A stretch of 36,530 nucleotides of DNA from Pseudomonadota bacterium (GTDB taxonomy: Bacteria; Pseudomonadota; Gammaproteobacteria; Burkholderiales; Burkholderiaceae_C), in NCBI GenBank assembly GCA_018241895.1, contig JAFECX010000142.1:1-36530 (forward strand), in the 5' to 3' direction. The notes beneath the pieces were generated by a model that ran no database searches, was not told the origin of the DNA, and saw only the letters and a program-made list of their open reading frames with translations. Below, in pieces: positions 8,199 through 16,606 of the stretch. A program made the translations under genes and the position numbers. Positions within the stretch are counted from its first letter, which is position 1; each line of letters begins with the position of its first letter.

Positions 8199-9008
8199 TT
8201 GACCACGCTGCACCACGACCAGCACGTCGCCCTGGCCCGCGAACTGCGCGAGGCGCGCCGCACGCGCGTGCAGCTGCGCCACTTCTCGCAGCGCTTTGTC
8301 GGCATGACGATCGCAGACGGCTATGCGATCCAGCGCGAATGGGTCGAGCTCGAGCTGGCCGAGGGCCGCAGCATCCGCGGCCGCAAGATCGGCCTGACCT
8401 CGCGCGCGATGCAGCTCGCCAGCCAGATCACCGAGCCCGACTACGCGCCGCTGATGGACGACATGTTCCACGCCAACGGCAGCGACATCGCCATCGAGCG
8501 CTTCATCGCGCCGCGCATCGAGGTCGAGTTCGCCTTCGTCCTCGGCCGCCCGTTGCGCGGGCCCGGCGCGACGCTGTTCGACGTGCTCGCTGCCACCGAC
8601 TACGTGTGCCCGGCGATCGAGATCATCGACGCGCGCATCGAGCAGTACGACCGCGACACGCGGGCGCCGCGCAAGGTCACCGACACCATCAGCGACTTCG
8701 CCGCCAACGCCGGCATCGTGCTCGGCGGCCGCCCGGTCAAGCCCGACGCCGTCGACCTGCGCTGGGCCGGCGCGATGCTGTTCAAGAACGGCGTCATCGA
8801 GGAGACCGGCCTGGGCGCCGCCGTGCTCGGGCATCCGGCGATGGGCGTGGCATGGCTCGCCGACCGGCTGGCGCCCTACGGCGAGCAGATCGCCGCCGGC
8901 GACATCGTGCTCGCGGGCTCGTTCACGCGGCCGGTCGGCGGCGCCGCAGGCGACACCTTCCACGCCGACTACGGGCCGCTCGGGGCGGTGAGCTTTCGCT
9001 TCGTGTGA
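8199..9008 (+). CDS. hpaH: 2-oxohept-4-ene-1,7-dioate hydratase HpaH
   Basis: Hydratase that adds water to 2-oxohept-4-ene-1,7-dioate, giving the substrate of the HpaI aldolase. The 269-residue protein tracks E. coli HpaH closely: [39 protein letters not shown] with the metal-binding acidic pair, and the C-terminal G-S-F-T-R-P-V. The start is an unusual TTG at 8199 with no clear ribosome binding site; it is chosen because the N-terminus from there matches the family length and no ATG or GTG fits. Translation may depend on coupling with hpaF, 61 bases upstream. The aldolase gene that normally follows is absent here; a candidate lies at 17070. Confidence 0.92.
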   Translation: MTTLHHDQHVALARELREARRTRVQLRHFSQRFVGMTIADGYAIQREWVELELAEGRSIRGRKIGLTSRAMQLASQITEPDYAPLMDDMFHANGSDIAIERFIAPRIEVEFAFVLGRPLRGPGATLFDVLAATDYVCPAIEIIDARIEQYDRDTRAPRKVTDTISDFAANAGIVLGGRPVKPDAVDLRWAGAMLFKNGVIEETGLGAAVLGHPAMGVAWLADRLAPYGEQIAAGDIVLAGSFTRPVGGAAGDTFHADYGPLGAVSFRFV

Positions 9009-9094
9009 AGGCGTCGCGGCCGACGACGCCATGACGCGCACGCGCGGCTCCTCGGCAACCACGCCCTGAGGCAACGTCCGGCACGCGACAACCC

Positions 9095-9763
9095 ATGCGC
9101 ATCCTGCTGGTCGAAGACGACACGATGATCGGCGAGAGCCTGCGCGAGGCGCTGCGCGCGCAGGGCCTGGCCGCCGACTGGGTGCGCGACGGGCGCGCGG
9201 CCGATGCGGCACTCGCGAGCGAGCGCTTCGACGCCGTGCTGCTCGACCTCGGGCTGCCGCAGCGCAGCGGGCTCGACGTGCTGCGCGCGTTGCGTGCACG
9301 CGGCAACGCGACGCCGGTGATCGTCGTCACCGCGCGCGATGCGCTGGCCGACAAGGTCGCGGGGCTGGACGCCGGCGCCGACGACTACCTGCTCAAGCCC
9401 TTCGAGCTCGACGAGCTGCTCGCGCGGCTGCGCGCCGTGGTGCGTCGCCAGGCCGGGCGCGCGACGAGCGCGCTCGTCGTGGCCGACCTGCGGCTCGATG
9501 CGGCAACGCGCGAAGTCAGCCGCGGCGGCCGTCCGGTGCTGCTGTCGGCGCGCGAGTTCGCCCTGCTCGAGGCGCTGATGGAGCGCCCCGGCGCCATCCT
9601 TTCGCGCGCGCAGCTCGAGGACCGTCTCTATGGCTGGGGCGAGGAGCTCGAGAGCAACGCCATCAGCGTCTACGTGCACCAGCTGCGCAAGAAGCTGGGC
9701 GACGACGTGCTGCACACGCTGCGCGGCGTCGGCTACTACGTCGGGCCGGCCAAGGAACGCTGA
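9095..9763 (+). CDS. OmpR/QseB-family response regulator
   Basis: Two-domain transcription factor of 222 residues. The receiver (about 1-115) has the acidic pocket E-D-D, the phospho-acceptor Asp51 in L-L-D-L-G-L-P, the T-A-R-D switch and the K-P-F lysine. The C-terminal winged helix (about 128-218) has the typical L-S-A-R-E-F-A-L-L-E and the S-N-A-I-S-V-Y-V-H-Q-L-R-K-K-L-G recognition helix. It resembles QseB/TctD-type regulators most. It is followed after 66 bases by its sensor kinase and then by a Do protease gene whose promoter carries an OmpR-type repeat array (11210-11248), so the protease is the probable target. It starts 86 bases after hpaH, so read-through from hpa is possible. Confidence 0.93.
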   Translation: MRILLVEDDTMIGESLREALRAQGLAADWVRDGRAADAALASERFDAVLLDLGLPQRSGLDVLRALRARGNATPVIVVTARDALADKVAGLDAGADDYLLKPFELDELLARLRAVVRRQAGRATSALVVADLRLDAATREVSRGGRPVLLSAREFALLEALMERPGAILSRAQLEDRLYGWGEELESNAISVYVHQLRKKLGDDVLHTLRGVGYYVGPAKER

Positions 9764-9829
9764 GAACCCCCGTGCAGACAGGACTCGCATGACCGGCGCG
9801 CGCGATTCCGGCCGCCGCAGGCGCCGCCG

Positions 9830-11158
9830 ATGAAGGCGATGCGCTCGCTGCGCCTGCGGCTGTTCTCGTTCCTGCTCGCGCTCGCGGCGGTGGTGGCGGC
9901 GGTGGTCGGCAGTGCCACCTACGCCAGCGTGCGCACCGAAGCCGACGAGTTGTTCGACTACCAGCTGCGCCAGATGGCGCTGTCGCTGCGCGACCAGGGG
10001 CGCATCGCCGACGACGAACGCAGCGCGCTGGCCAATGCCGAGTTCGACTACGTCGTGCAGGTCTGGTCGATCGACGGCGTGCAGCTGTACTCGAGTCTGC
10101 CCGGCCGCCAGACGGCGCTGCTGCCGGCGCGCGCCGTGCTCGGCTTCAGCAACGTGGAAGTCGACGGACACACCTGGCGCGTGTTCGGCGCGGCGACGCC
10201 GTTGCGCGTCGTGCAGGTCGGGCAGCCGCTGGCCGTGCGACGCCGGCTCGCCGCCGAGGCCGCGGGGCGCAGCGTGCTGCCCGTGCTGGTCGCCGCGCCC
10301 GCGGTGGCGCTGGCGATGTGGTGGCTGGTCGGCCTGTCGCTGGCGCCGCTGGCACGCGTGGCCGAGGCCGCACGGCGGCGCGGCGCCGCGGCGCTCGATC
10401 CGCTGCCCACCGCGGCGCTGCCCAGCGAGATGCAGCCGCTGGTCGACGCCTTCAACGCCCTGCTCGGCCGCCTGAGCGCGGCGTTCGATGCCGAGCGCGC
10501 CTTCATCGCCGACGCCGCGCACGAGCTGCGCACGCCGCTCACCGCACTCAGGCTGCAGATCGGCCTCGTGCGCGATGCGCCCGACGCCCCGGCGCGCGAG
10601 GCCGCGCTGGCGCGGCTGCGCGCCGGCGTCGAGCGCGCCGTGCACCTCGTCGAGCAGCTGCTGGCGCTGGCACGGGCCGAACCCGGCGCCGGTGCCGCGC
10701 AGGCGACGATCGATCTGGCGCTCGTGGCACGCCAGGCGCTGGCCGACGCCGAGCCGCTGGCTGCCGCGCAGGGCGCCCAGATCCGGCTCGATGCCCCCGA
10801 GGCGCTGCCGATGCAAGGCGACGCGGCGGCGCTGCGCTCCCTGCTGCGCAACCTCGTGGACAACGCGCTCAAGCACGGCCGCCGCGACGGCGAAGCCGGC
10901 GCACGGGTGGCACTCACGCTGCGCTCGGCGGCCGAGGGCGCGGTCCTCGAGGTCGACGATGCCGGCACCGGCATCGCCGCAGCCGAGCGCGAGCACGCGT
11001 TCGAGCGCTTCCGCCGCGGCGACACCAGCCGCAGCGAAGGCAGCGGGCTCGGGCTGGCCATCGTGCAGGCCGTGGCGCGCCAGCATGGCGGCAGCGTCGA
11101 GCTCGGCAGCAGCGCCGAAGGCGGGCTGCGCGTCACGGTGCGCCTGCCGCGCCGCTAG
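9830..11158 (+). CDS. QseC-like sensor histidine kinase
   Basis: Inner-membrane sensor kinase of 442 residues, partner of the regulator at 9095. It has two membrane helices (about 10-32 and 148-172) flanking a periplasmic domain of roughly 115 residues with many acidic residues, a HAMP-like linker, the H-box F-I-A-D-A-A-H-E-L-R-T-P-L-T with phospho-acceptor His231, the N-box N-L-V-D-N-A-L-K-H, and G-boxes D-D-A-G-T-G-I and G-S-G-L-G-L-A-I-V. The acidic periplasmic part could sense cations or envelope state, as in PmrB/QseC, but the signal cannot be read from sequence. No strong ribosome binding site precedes the ATG at 9830; the next in-frame Met is only two codons on. Confidence 0.92.
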   Translation: MKAMRSLRLRLFSFLLALAAVVAAVVGSATYASVRTEADELFDYQLRQMALSLRDQGRIADDERSALANAEFDYVVQVWSIDGVQLYSSLPGRQTALLPARAVLGFSNVEVDGHTWRVFGAATPLRVVQVGQPLAVRRRLAAEAAGRSVLPVLVAAPAVALAMWWLVGLSLAPLARVAEAARRRGAAALDPLPTAALPSEMQPLVDAFNALLGRLSAAFDAERAFIADAAHELRTPLTALRLQIGLVRDAPDAPAREAALARLRAGVERAVHLVEQLLALARAEPGAGAAQATIDLALVARQALADAEPLAAAQGAQIRLDAPEALPMQGDAAALRSLLRNLVDNALKHGRRDGEAGARVALTLRSAAEGAVLEVDDAGTGIAAAEREHAFERFRRGDTSRSEGSGLGLAIVQAVARQHGGSVELGSSAEGGLRVTVRLPRR

Positions 11159-11209
11159 CGCCGTGCGCGTGCGCCGCACCGCGGCGGGCACCGCGACGGC
11201 CGCCGCCGC

Positions 11210-11248
11210 CTTCACCTACACCTCATCTTCGCCTCACGCTGCGTTCAT
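11210..11248 (+). promoter_or_regulatory. Four direct repeats at 11-bp period: OmpR-family regulator box
   Basis: CTTCAC (11210), CCTCAT (11221), CCTCAC (11232) and GTTCAT (11243) begin exactly 11 bases apart, the helical-turn spacing of tandem half-sites for OmpR/PhoB-family dimers. The last repeat ends 10 bases before a -10-like TAGAGT, the geometry of a Pho-box that replaces the -35. The regulator encoded directly upstream (9095-9763) is the natural candidate to bind here and activate degP. Confidence 0.65.
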
Positions 11249-11258
11249 CGGCGCTGCC

Positions 11259-11264
11259 TAGAGT
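11259..11264 (+). promoter_or_regulatory. -10 element of the degP promoter
   Basis: TAGAGT matches four of six -10 consensus positions and lies 10 bases downstream of the repeat array, with no recognisable -35, as expected for an activator-dependent promoter. It would give a leader of about 40 bases containing the AAGGAG site of degP. Confidence 0.4.
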
Positions 11265-11309
11265 GCTTCGCAACGCCGGTCGACCGGCGGCACTCACCAA
11301 GGAGCTCTC

Positions 11310-12809
11310 ATGACCAAGCGCACCCTCATCGCCGCTGCCGCGGCGCTCGCCATCGGTGGTCTGGGCGTCAGCGCCGACGCCTGGACGCTGCCGTCCTGGC
11401 TGCATCGGCCCGCCGACGTGGCACAGAACGACACCACCGTCGCCGCCGCGAGCGGCACCGCCGCCGCGGCGCCGGCAGCCGTGAACGTCGCGCCGTTGCC
11501 GCCGGGCAGCGTGCCGAATTACGCCGCCATCGTGAAGGCCGAAGGGCCGGCCGTGGTCGGCGTCATGGTGAGCGGCCTGCGCACGCCGCAGGGCATGTCG
11601 GGCGTGTCGCCCGATCAGGATCCGTTCTACCAGTTCTTCCGCGGCCTGCCGGGGTTCCGTGGCTTCCAGATGATGCCGCAGGGCCCGCAGCCGTTCCGCG
11701 GCCAGGGTTCGGGGTTCATCGTCAGCTCCGACGGGCTCGTGCTCACCAACGCGCACGTGGTGCGTGATGCCAAACAGGTGACGGTGAAGCTGTCGGATCG
11801 GCGCGAGTTCAAGGCGAAGGTCCTGGGCAGCGACACCGCCACCGACATCGCGGTGCTGAAGATCGACGCCAAGGGGCTGCCCACGGTGACGCTGGGCGAC
11901 AGCCGCGCCGTGCACGTGGGCGACTACGTGCTTGCGATCGGCGCGCCGTACGGCTTCGAGCAGACCGCCACGCAGGGCATCGTGAGCGCCAAGGGGCGCT
12001 CGCTGCCGGGCGAAAGCGTGGTGCCGTTCATCCAGACCGACGCCGCGGTCAACCCGGGCAACTCCGGCGGTCCGCTGTTCGACGCCGCGGGCCGCGTGGT
12101 CGGCATCAACGCGCAGATCTTCTCGCAGAGCGGCGGCTTCCAGGGTGTCGCGTTCGCGATCCCGATCGACGTCGCGCTCAACGTCAAGAGCCAGATCGTC
12201 GAGCACGGCCAGGTCGAGCACGCGCGGCTCGGCGTCATGCTGCAGGACCTGTCGGCGCCGCTGGCCGATTCGTTCGGCCTCAAGGCACCGGACGGCGCGC
12301 TGGTGGCCAGCGTGAGCCCCGACAGCGCGGCCGCGAAGGCCGGGCTGAAGGCCGGTGACGTGATCACCCAGTTGGACGGCCAGCAGGTGCAGACCGCGGG
12401 CGACATCTCGACGCGCGTGGGCATGGCGCGGCCGGGCGAGCACATCAAGCTCACCGTGTGGCGCGACAGGACGCAGCACGACATGCAGGTCACGCTGGGC
12501 AAGGCGCAGCCGGACAAGGAAGCGAAGGTCGCGGCCGCCGAAGGCGGTGCGCTCGGCCTGACGGTGCGCCCGCTCAACCACGACGAGCAGGAAAGCGCCG
12601 GCGTCGACCACGGACTGCTCGTCGAGCAGGCGCAGGGCCCGGCGCAACTGGCCGGCGTGCAGCCCGGCGACGTGCTGCTCGCCGTCAACGGCAAGCCGGC
12701 CAAGAGCGTCGATCAGGTGCGCGAGGCGCTGCGCAACCACCCGGCGCACGTCGCGCTGCTGGTGGCGCGCGACGGCCAGCAGATCTTCATCCCGGTCGAT
12801 CTCGGGTGA
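11310..12809 (+). CDS. degP: Do-family periplasmic serine protease (DegP/MucD type)
   Basis: Envelope quality-control protease/chaperone of 499 residues. A Sec signal peptide (about 1-24, ending A-D-A) is followed by an Ala-rich linker, a trypsin-like domain (about 70-275) with catalytic His149 (T-N-A-H-V-V), Asp179 (T-D-I-A-V-L) and Ser252 (N-P-G-N-S-G-G-P-L), and two PDZ domains (about 290-385 and 405-497). The Phe/Pro/Met-rich LA-loop-like stretch near 100-132 fits DegP/MucD. A clear AAGGAG sits before the ATG. It follows a two-component pair and a probable regulator-binding array, so it is likely induced by envelope stress sensed through that pair. The hairpin at 12833-12861 ends its transcript. 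Confidence 0.95.
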   Translation: MTKRTLIAAAAALAIGGLGVSADAWTLPSWLHRPADVAQNDTTVAAASGTAAAAPAAVNVAPLPPGSVPNYAAIVKAEGPAVVGVMVSGLRTPQGMSGVSPDQDPFYQFFRGLPGFRGFQMMPQGPQPFRGQGSGFIVSSDGLVLTNAHVVRDAKQVTVKLSDRREFKAKVLGSDTATDIAVLKIDAKGLPTVTLGDSRAVHVGDYVLAIGAPYGFEQTATQGIVSAKGRSLPGESVVPFIQTDAAVNPGNSGGPLFDAAGRVVGINAQIFSQSGGFQGVAFAIPIDVALNVKSQIVEHGQVEHARLGVMLQDLSAPLADSFGLKAPDGALVASVSPDSAAAKAGLKAGDVITQLDGQQVQTAGDISTRVGMARPGEHIKLTVWRDRTQHDMQVTLGKAQPDKEAKVAAAEGGALGLTVRPLNHDEQESAGVDHGLLVEQAQGPAQLAGVQPGDVLLAVNGKPAKSVDQVREALRNHPAHVALLVARDGQQIFIPVDLG

Positions 12810-12832
12810 GCGCCGTCGTCGACCTGGGCGCG

Positions 12833-12861
12833 CGCGGCCGGCTGCACCCCAGCCGGCCGCG
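12833..12861. terminator. Bidirectional hairpin terminator between convergent genes
   Basis: A perfect 12-bp GC-rich stem (CGCGGCCGGCTG with its complement) closes on the 5-base loop CACCC. It lies between the stop of degP and the stop of the convergent thioredoxin-fold gene, which ends 3 bases away at 12864. On the plus strand a short TGCTATTT stretch follows; on the minus strand no T run follows, so termination in that direction is less sure. Confidence 0.7.
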
Positions 12862-12863
12862 TG

Positions 12864-13892
12864 CTATTTCCAAAGATCCACGGTCCGACCGCGCTGGCGC
12901 AGGCGCTCGGCGCGCGCCTGGATGAAGCGCTGGAAGCTCGGCTGCTCGCGCCAGGCGCCGCTGGCGACGTACTCGAGCGCTTCGGCGAGGTGAAACGGCC
13001 GCAGGTACGACTCGACGCGAAACACCTCGCCGCGGCCGGCCTCGAAGAACACCAGCGCCGGCGCGTACGGCAGTGCCAGCTGGCGTGCCCACGCGCGCGC
13101 GTCGGTGCGCGTGCCGTCGGGCGCCGTGAGCGGCGTCGGCGCATCGGCGTCGATCTGCACGACGACGAAGCGCCCGAGCAGTTTCCTCACCTCGGGGCGC
13201 CGAAAGCCTTCGCGGTGCATCTCGTCGCAGCTCGCGCACGACTTGCGCTCGACCAGCACGAGCAGCGGCCTGGCGCCGGCGCCCTGGAGCAACGCCGCCA
13301 GGTCGTGCGGCGGCGCGCGCAGGAACGGCTCGGGGCTCAAGGTCGCCCTGGCCGCGTCCGCCGGGAGCCCGTTCAGATGCTCGGCCAGCGTCAGACGCCT
13401 TTCCATGCGGCCGGCCACGTAGTCGAGCGCCGCCTCCATGCGCGGCGCCGGGAAGTAGCCGTCGAGCCGCGCCACCACCTGCGCCTTCTCGTCGAACATC
13501 AGCACGGTGGGCGTGAACTGCACCTGCAGCACGCGGCCGAGTTCCTTCTCGCTCATCGTGCGCCCGTCGATCCAGGTCACCTCGCGGTCACCCCACAGGT
13601 TCAGCGCGATGGCGACGAAGTGCTGTGCGGCCTTGGCCGCAATGCGCGTCTCGACGAAGGTGGTCTGCATCAGCGCGCGGCAATAGGGACAGCCGTCCTG
13701 CCCGAAGTACAGGAGCAGGCGCTTGTTGTCGCGCGCCGCATCGGCGATGTCCTCGCGCAGGTCGAGCAGCGTCTCGACGAACCACGGCGGGATGCGGATG
13801 GCGTGCGGCGCGGGCACCTGCGCCGTGGCCAGCCCCGCGCACGAGGCAAGCAGCGCGCCGACGAGCGTGCGGCGGTCGGGGTCTGGCGGCAT
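12864..13892 (-). CDS. Exported protein with two thioredoxin-like folds
   Basis: Predicted exported thiol protein of 342 residues. The start at 13892 is chosen because a perfect AGGAGG lies 9 bases upstream; an ATG 12 codons earlier lacks this. The N-terminus D-R-R-T-L-V-G-A-L-L-A-S-C-A-G-L-A-T-A is a signal peptide with a twin Arg, so either Sec or Tat export is possible. The first thioredoxin-like domain (about 35-165) has D-G-C-P-Y-C-R (Cys68, Cys71) and a cis-Pro in F-T-P-T, similar to SoxW/thioredoxin-fold proteins. The second (about 195-320) has K-S-C-A-S-C-D (Cys219, Cys222) and a possible cis-Pro in L-P-Y-A-P-A. The C-terminal 25 residues are Arg-rich. The redox partner is unknown; it does not sit in a sox or dsb operon. 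Confidence 0.8.
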   Translation of the reverse strand: MPPDPDRRTLVGALLASCAGLATAQVPAPHAIRIPPWFVETLLDLREDIADAARDNKRLLLYFGQDGCPYCRALMQTTFVETRIAAKAAQHFVAIALNLWGDREVTWIDGRTMSEKELGRVLQVQFTPTVLMFDEKAQVVARLDGYFPAPRMEAALDYVAGRMERRLTLAEHLNGLPADAARATLSPEPFLRAPPHDLAALLQGAGARPLLVLVERKSCASCDEMHREGFRRPEVRKLLGRFVVVQIDADAPTPLTAPDGTRTDARAWARQLALPYAPALVFFEAGRGEVFRVESYLRPFHLAEALEYVASGAWREQPSFQRFIQARAERLRQRGRTVDLWK

Positions 13893-13973
13893 GGCGTCGC
13901 GCCTCCTGAGCCCCAAGGGTAGCGGCAACGGCGGGCCCAGGCCAGCCGTCGCCGCCGTCGCCCTTCGCGGCCG

Positions 13974-15272
13974 CTACGAGCGCACGCGCACGCCGGCGTG
14001 GCGCGGCCCCGTGCGGCGCGGCGCCTGCGGCAGCGCCTGCGCCAGCGGGCGGTCGCCCTGCGCGTCCTGGATGCGCGTGGGCAGGCCCATCTCGTCGAGC
14101 AGCGCCAGCAGCGGCCGCGGCGCCAGTTGCTCGACGTTGACCATGCGCCGCACGTCCCAGGTACCGTGCGCGATCAGCAGCGCCGCCGCCACCGCCGGCA
14201 CGCCTGCGGTGTACGAGATGGCCTGGCTGCCGACCTCGCGCCAGCACGCGGCGTGATCGCAGACGTTGTAGACGAAGACCTCGCGCGGTCGCCCGTCCTT
14301 CACGCCGCGCACCTTGTTGCCGATGCAGGTCAGCCCCTGGTAGGTGGGCGCCAGCGAGGCCGGATCGGGCAGCAGCGCCTTGACCACGTGCAGCGGCACC
14401 ACCTCCTGCCCACCGGGCAGCCGCACGGGACGCTCGGACAGCAGCCCGAGCTTGTTCAGCACCGTGAAGACGTTGATGTAGTGATCGGAAAAGCCCATCC
14501 AGAAGCGGATCGTGGGCACCTCGAGCAGGCCGGACAGCGAATGCAGCTCGTCGTGCCCGGTCAGGTAGGTGGTCTGCCGGCCCACGGCCGGCAGCTCCCA
14601 TTCCTGGCGCCGCTCGAACATCCTGTTGGCGACCCACTGGCGATCCTGCCATGACCAGACCGTGCCCGTGAACTCGCGGAAGTTGATCTCGGGGTCGAAG
14701 TTGGTCGCGAACCAGCGCCCGTGCGAGCCGGCGTTGGTGTCGATGATGTCGATCGAGTCGATGCGGTCGAACAACTCGTCCTGCGCCAGCCGCGCGTACG
14801 CGTTGACCACGCCCGGATCGAAGCCGATGCCCAGCACCGCGGTGACGCCGGCGGCCGCGCACTCGTCGCGCCGCTTCCACTCGTGGTTGGCGTACCAGGG
14901 CGGCGGCTCGCACACCTTGTCGGGATCCTCGTGGATCGCGGTGTCGATGTACGCCGCCCCGGTGGCGATGCAGGCCGAGAGCACCGACATGTTCAGGAAC
15001 GAGGTGCCGGCCTGGATCACGATGCGCGCATTCGTGGCCCGGATCAGCGCGGCCGTCGCCTGCACGTCCATCGCATCGATCGGGTGCGCCTGCACGACGC
15101 CGAGCTGCTGCAGGCTGCGTTTGGCGAGCACCGACTCGACGATCGCCTGGCACTTGGCCGGCGTTCGCGACGCGATGTGGATCTCGCCCAGCAGGGCGTT
15201 GTTCTGCGCGCACTTGTGCGCCACCACGTGGGCGACGCCGCCGGCACCGATGATGAGGACGTTCCTTTTCAT
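13974..15272 (-). CDS. Carboxynorspermidine/carboxyspermidine dehydrogenase (saccharopine dehydrogenase fold)
   Basis: Condenses aspartate semialdehyde with a diamine (putrescine or diaminopropane) and reduces the imine with NADPH, giving carboxyspermidine or carboxynorspermidine. The 432-residue protein has the Rossmann signature I-I-G-A-G-G-V-A-H-V-V at its N-terminus and characteristic blocks A-S-R-T-P-A-K-C, G-T-S-F-L-N-M-S, Y-I-D-T-A-I-H-E-D, G-I-G-F-D-P-G-V-V-N-A-Y and D-T-N-A-G-S-H-G-R-W-F-A-T-N-F-D-P-E-I-N. It lies 53 bases downstream of the matching decarboxylase gene, which makes the assignment firm against saccharopine dehydrogenase proper. The Arg/Pro-rich last 30 residues are not expected to be conserved. 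Confidence 0.9.
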   Translation of the reverse strand: MKRNVLIIGAGGVAHVVAHKCAQNNALLGEIHIASRTPAKCQAIVESVLAKRSLQQLGVVQAHPIDAMDVQATAALIRATNARIVIQAGTSFLNMSVLSACIATGAAYIDTAIHEDPDKVCEPPPWYANHEWKRRDECAAAGVTAVLGIGFDPGVVNAYARLAQDELFDRIDSIDIIDTNAGSHGRWFATNFDPEINFREFTGTVWSWQDRQWVANRMFERRQEWELPAVGRQTTYLTGHDELHSLSGLLEVPTIRFWMGFSDHYINVFTVLNKLGLLSERPVRLPGGQEVVPLHVVKALLPDPASLAPTYQGLTCIGNKVRGVKDGRPREVFVYNVCDHAACWREVGSQAISYTAGVPAVAAALLIAHGTWDVRRMVNVEQLAPRPLLALLDEMGLPTRIQDAQGDRPLAQALPQAPRRTGPRHAGVRVRS

Positions 15273-15325
15273 GGCTCGCTGCTCCGTTCGCTAGGTGAAT
15301 CCTTCGGGAGGGGTGGCAGAAGGGG

Positions 15326-16426
15326 TCAGCCGAGGCTGCCGACGAAATCCTGGTAGCCGAACTCGCGCACCACGCGAATGCCGCCGTCCAGGTCCTTCAA
15401 GGCGATCGCCGGCATGGCGACGCCGTTGAACCAGTTCTTCTTGACCATCGTGTAGCCGGCCGCATCGCGCAGCGACAGGCGCGAGCCGGGCACCAGCGGC
15501 TCGGGGAAGTCGTACTCGCCGAACACGTCGCCGGCCAGGCAGGTCTTGCCGCAGACCATGTAGCGATGCGCGCCGCGGTTGGGCTCGATGCGTGCGGCGG
15601 CGCCGTACAGCAGCAGGTCGGGCATGTGCGCCTCGGTGGCGGCATCGACGATGGCCAGGTGCTTGCCGTGGTAGAGCGTGTCGAGCACCGTGACCTCGAG
15701 CGAGCCGGCGCCCTGCACCAGCGCCTCGCCCGGCTCGAGATAGACCTGCACGCCGTGGCGCTGTGCGAAACGCCGCAGCCGCGCCGCCAGCGCCTCGAGC
15801 GGGTAGCCGGCGGCGGTGAAGTGGATGCCGCCGCCCAGGCTCACCCAGGAGACGCGCTCCAGCAGCGGGGCAAAGCGCTCCTCCACCTGCCCGAGCAGGC
15901 GGTCGAAGCGCGCGAAATCGCGGTTCTCGCAGTTGTTGTGGATCATGAAGCCGTCGAGCTGCTCGATCACCGCCTCGGCGCGCGCCGGATCGCTCTCGCC
16001 CAGGCGGCTGAAAGGACGCGCGGGGTCGGCCAGGTCGTAGCCCGAGGCACTGACACCGGGGTTCAGGCGCAGCCCGCGCGGGATGGCTGCCGCGCGCGCG
16101 CCCAGCCGCTCCAACTGCGAGACCGAGTTGAAGATGATCTTGTCGGCATGCGCCACCGCCTCGTCGATCTCGTGCCCGGCCCAGGCCACGCTGTAGGCGT
16201 GCGTCTCGCCGCCGAACTTCTCGCGTCCGAGCTTGAGCTCGTACAGCGACGACGAGGTGCTGCCGTCGAGGTAGGCGCGCATCAGGTCGAACGCCGCCCA
16301 GGTGGCGAAGCACTTGAGCGCGAGCTGGATCTTCGCGCCCGAGAGTTCGCGCAGGCGCGCCGCCTGCTGCAGGTTCGCCTGCAGCGCGCCCATGTCGACG
16401 AGGTAATAGGGGGTCTGGATCGGCAT
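15326..16426 (-). CDS. nspC: Carboxynorspermidine decarboxylase NspC
   Basis: PLP-dependent alanine-racemase-fold decarboxylase that turns carboxy(nor)spermidine into (nor)spermidine. From the ATG at 16426 it has 366 residues, starting M-P-I-Q-T-P-Y-Y-L-V-D. The PLP lysine is Lys38 in A-L-K-C-F-A-T-W, and G-G-G-I-H-F-T, E-P-G-E-A, C-G-K-T-C-L-A-G-D-V-F-G-E-Y-D-F and the C-terminal G-Y-T-M-V-K-K-N-W-F-N-G are family blocks. An open frame extends 21 codons further upstream but is not family-like. No strong ribosome binding site is seen. The gene is preceded by a leader region with a hairpin and a short ORF (16607-16861), so it may be post-transcriptionally controlled. Whether spermidine or norspermidine is the product cannot be told. 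Confidence 0.92.
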   Translation of the reverse strand: MPIQTPYYLVDMGALQANLQQAARLRELSGAKIQLALKCFATWAAFDLMRAYLDGSTSSSLYELKLGREKFGGETHAYSVAWAGHEIDEAVAHADKIIFNSVSQLERLGARAAAIPRGLRLNPGVSASGYDLADPARPFSRLGESDPARAEAVIEQLDGFMIHNNCENRDFARFDRLLGQVEERFAPLLERVSWVSLGGGIHFTAAGYPLEALAARLRRFAQRHGVQVYLEPGEALVQGAGSLEVTVLDTLYHGKHLAIVDAATEAHMPDLLLYGAAARIEPNRGAHRYMVCGKTCLAGDVFGEYDFPEPLVPGSRLSLRDAAGYTMVKKNWFNGVAMPAIALKDLDGGIRVVREFGYQDFVGSLG

Positions 16427-16496
16427 CGGTTTCGGGCGCGGACGGCCGCTCGAGGAGTCGGCGCGTCGAAGCGACGGCACACAGGGCAACGGGCCA

Positions 16497-16511
16497 GGCT
16501 CCGGTGGAGCC
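16497..16511 (-). other. Perfect small hairpin between the leader ORF and nspC
   Basis: GGCTCC-GGT-GGAGCC forms a 6-bp stem with a 3-base loop, about 70 bases upstream of the nspC start on the minus strand. No T run follows it, so it is not a standard terminator; it could be part of a leader fold or chance. Confidence 0.3.
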
Positions 16512-16606
16512 CGAGGACGAGGGGGAGCGACCGCACGCCGGGCTGCCGGCTCGGGCAGCGGGCGCAGACTGGGCGGCGCGCACGCGCGGCGCGCACGCCT
16601 GGGCGG

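Noticed and set aside
12864-13892. Naming the double thioredoxin-fold protein SoxW
   Set aside because: Only the first domain is SoxW-like and no sox genes are linked; the name would imply a pathway not supported here.
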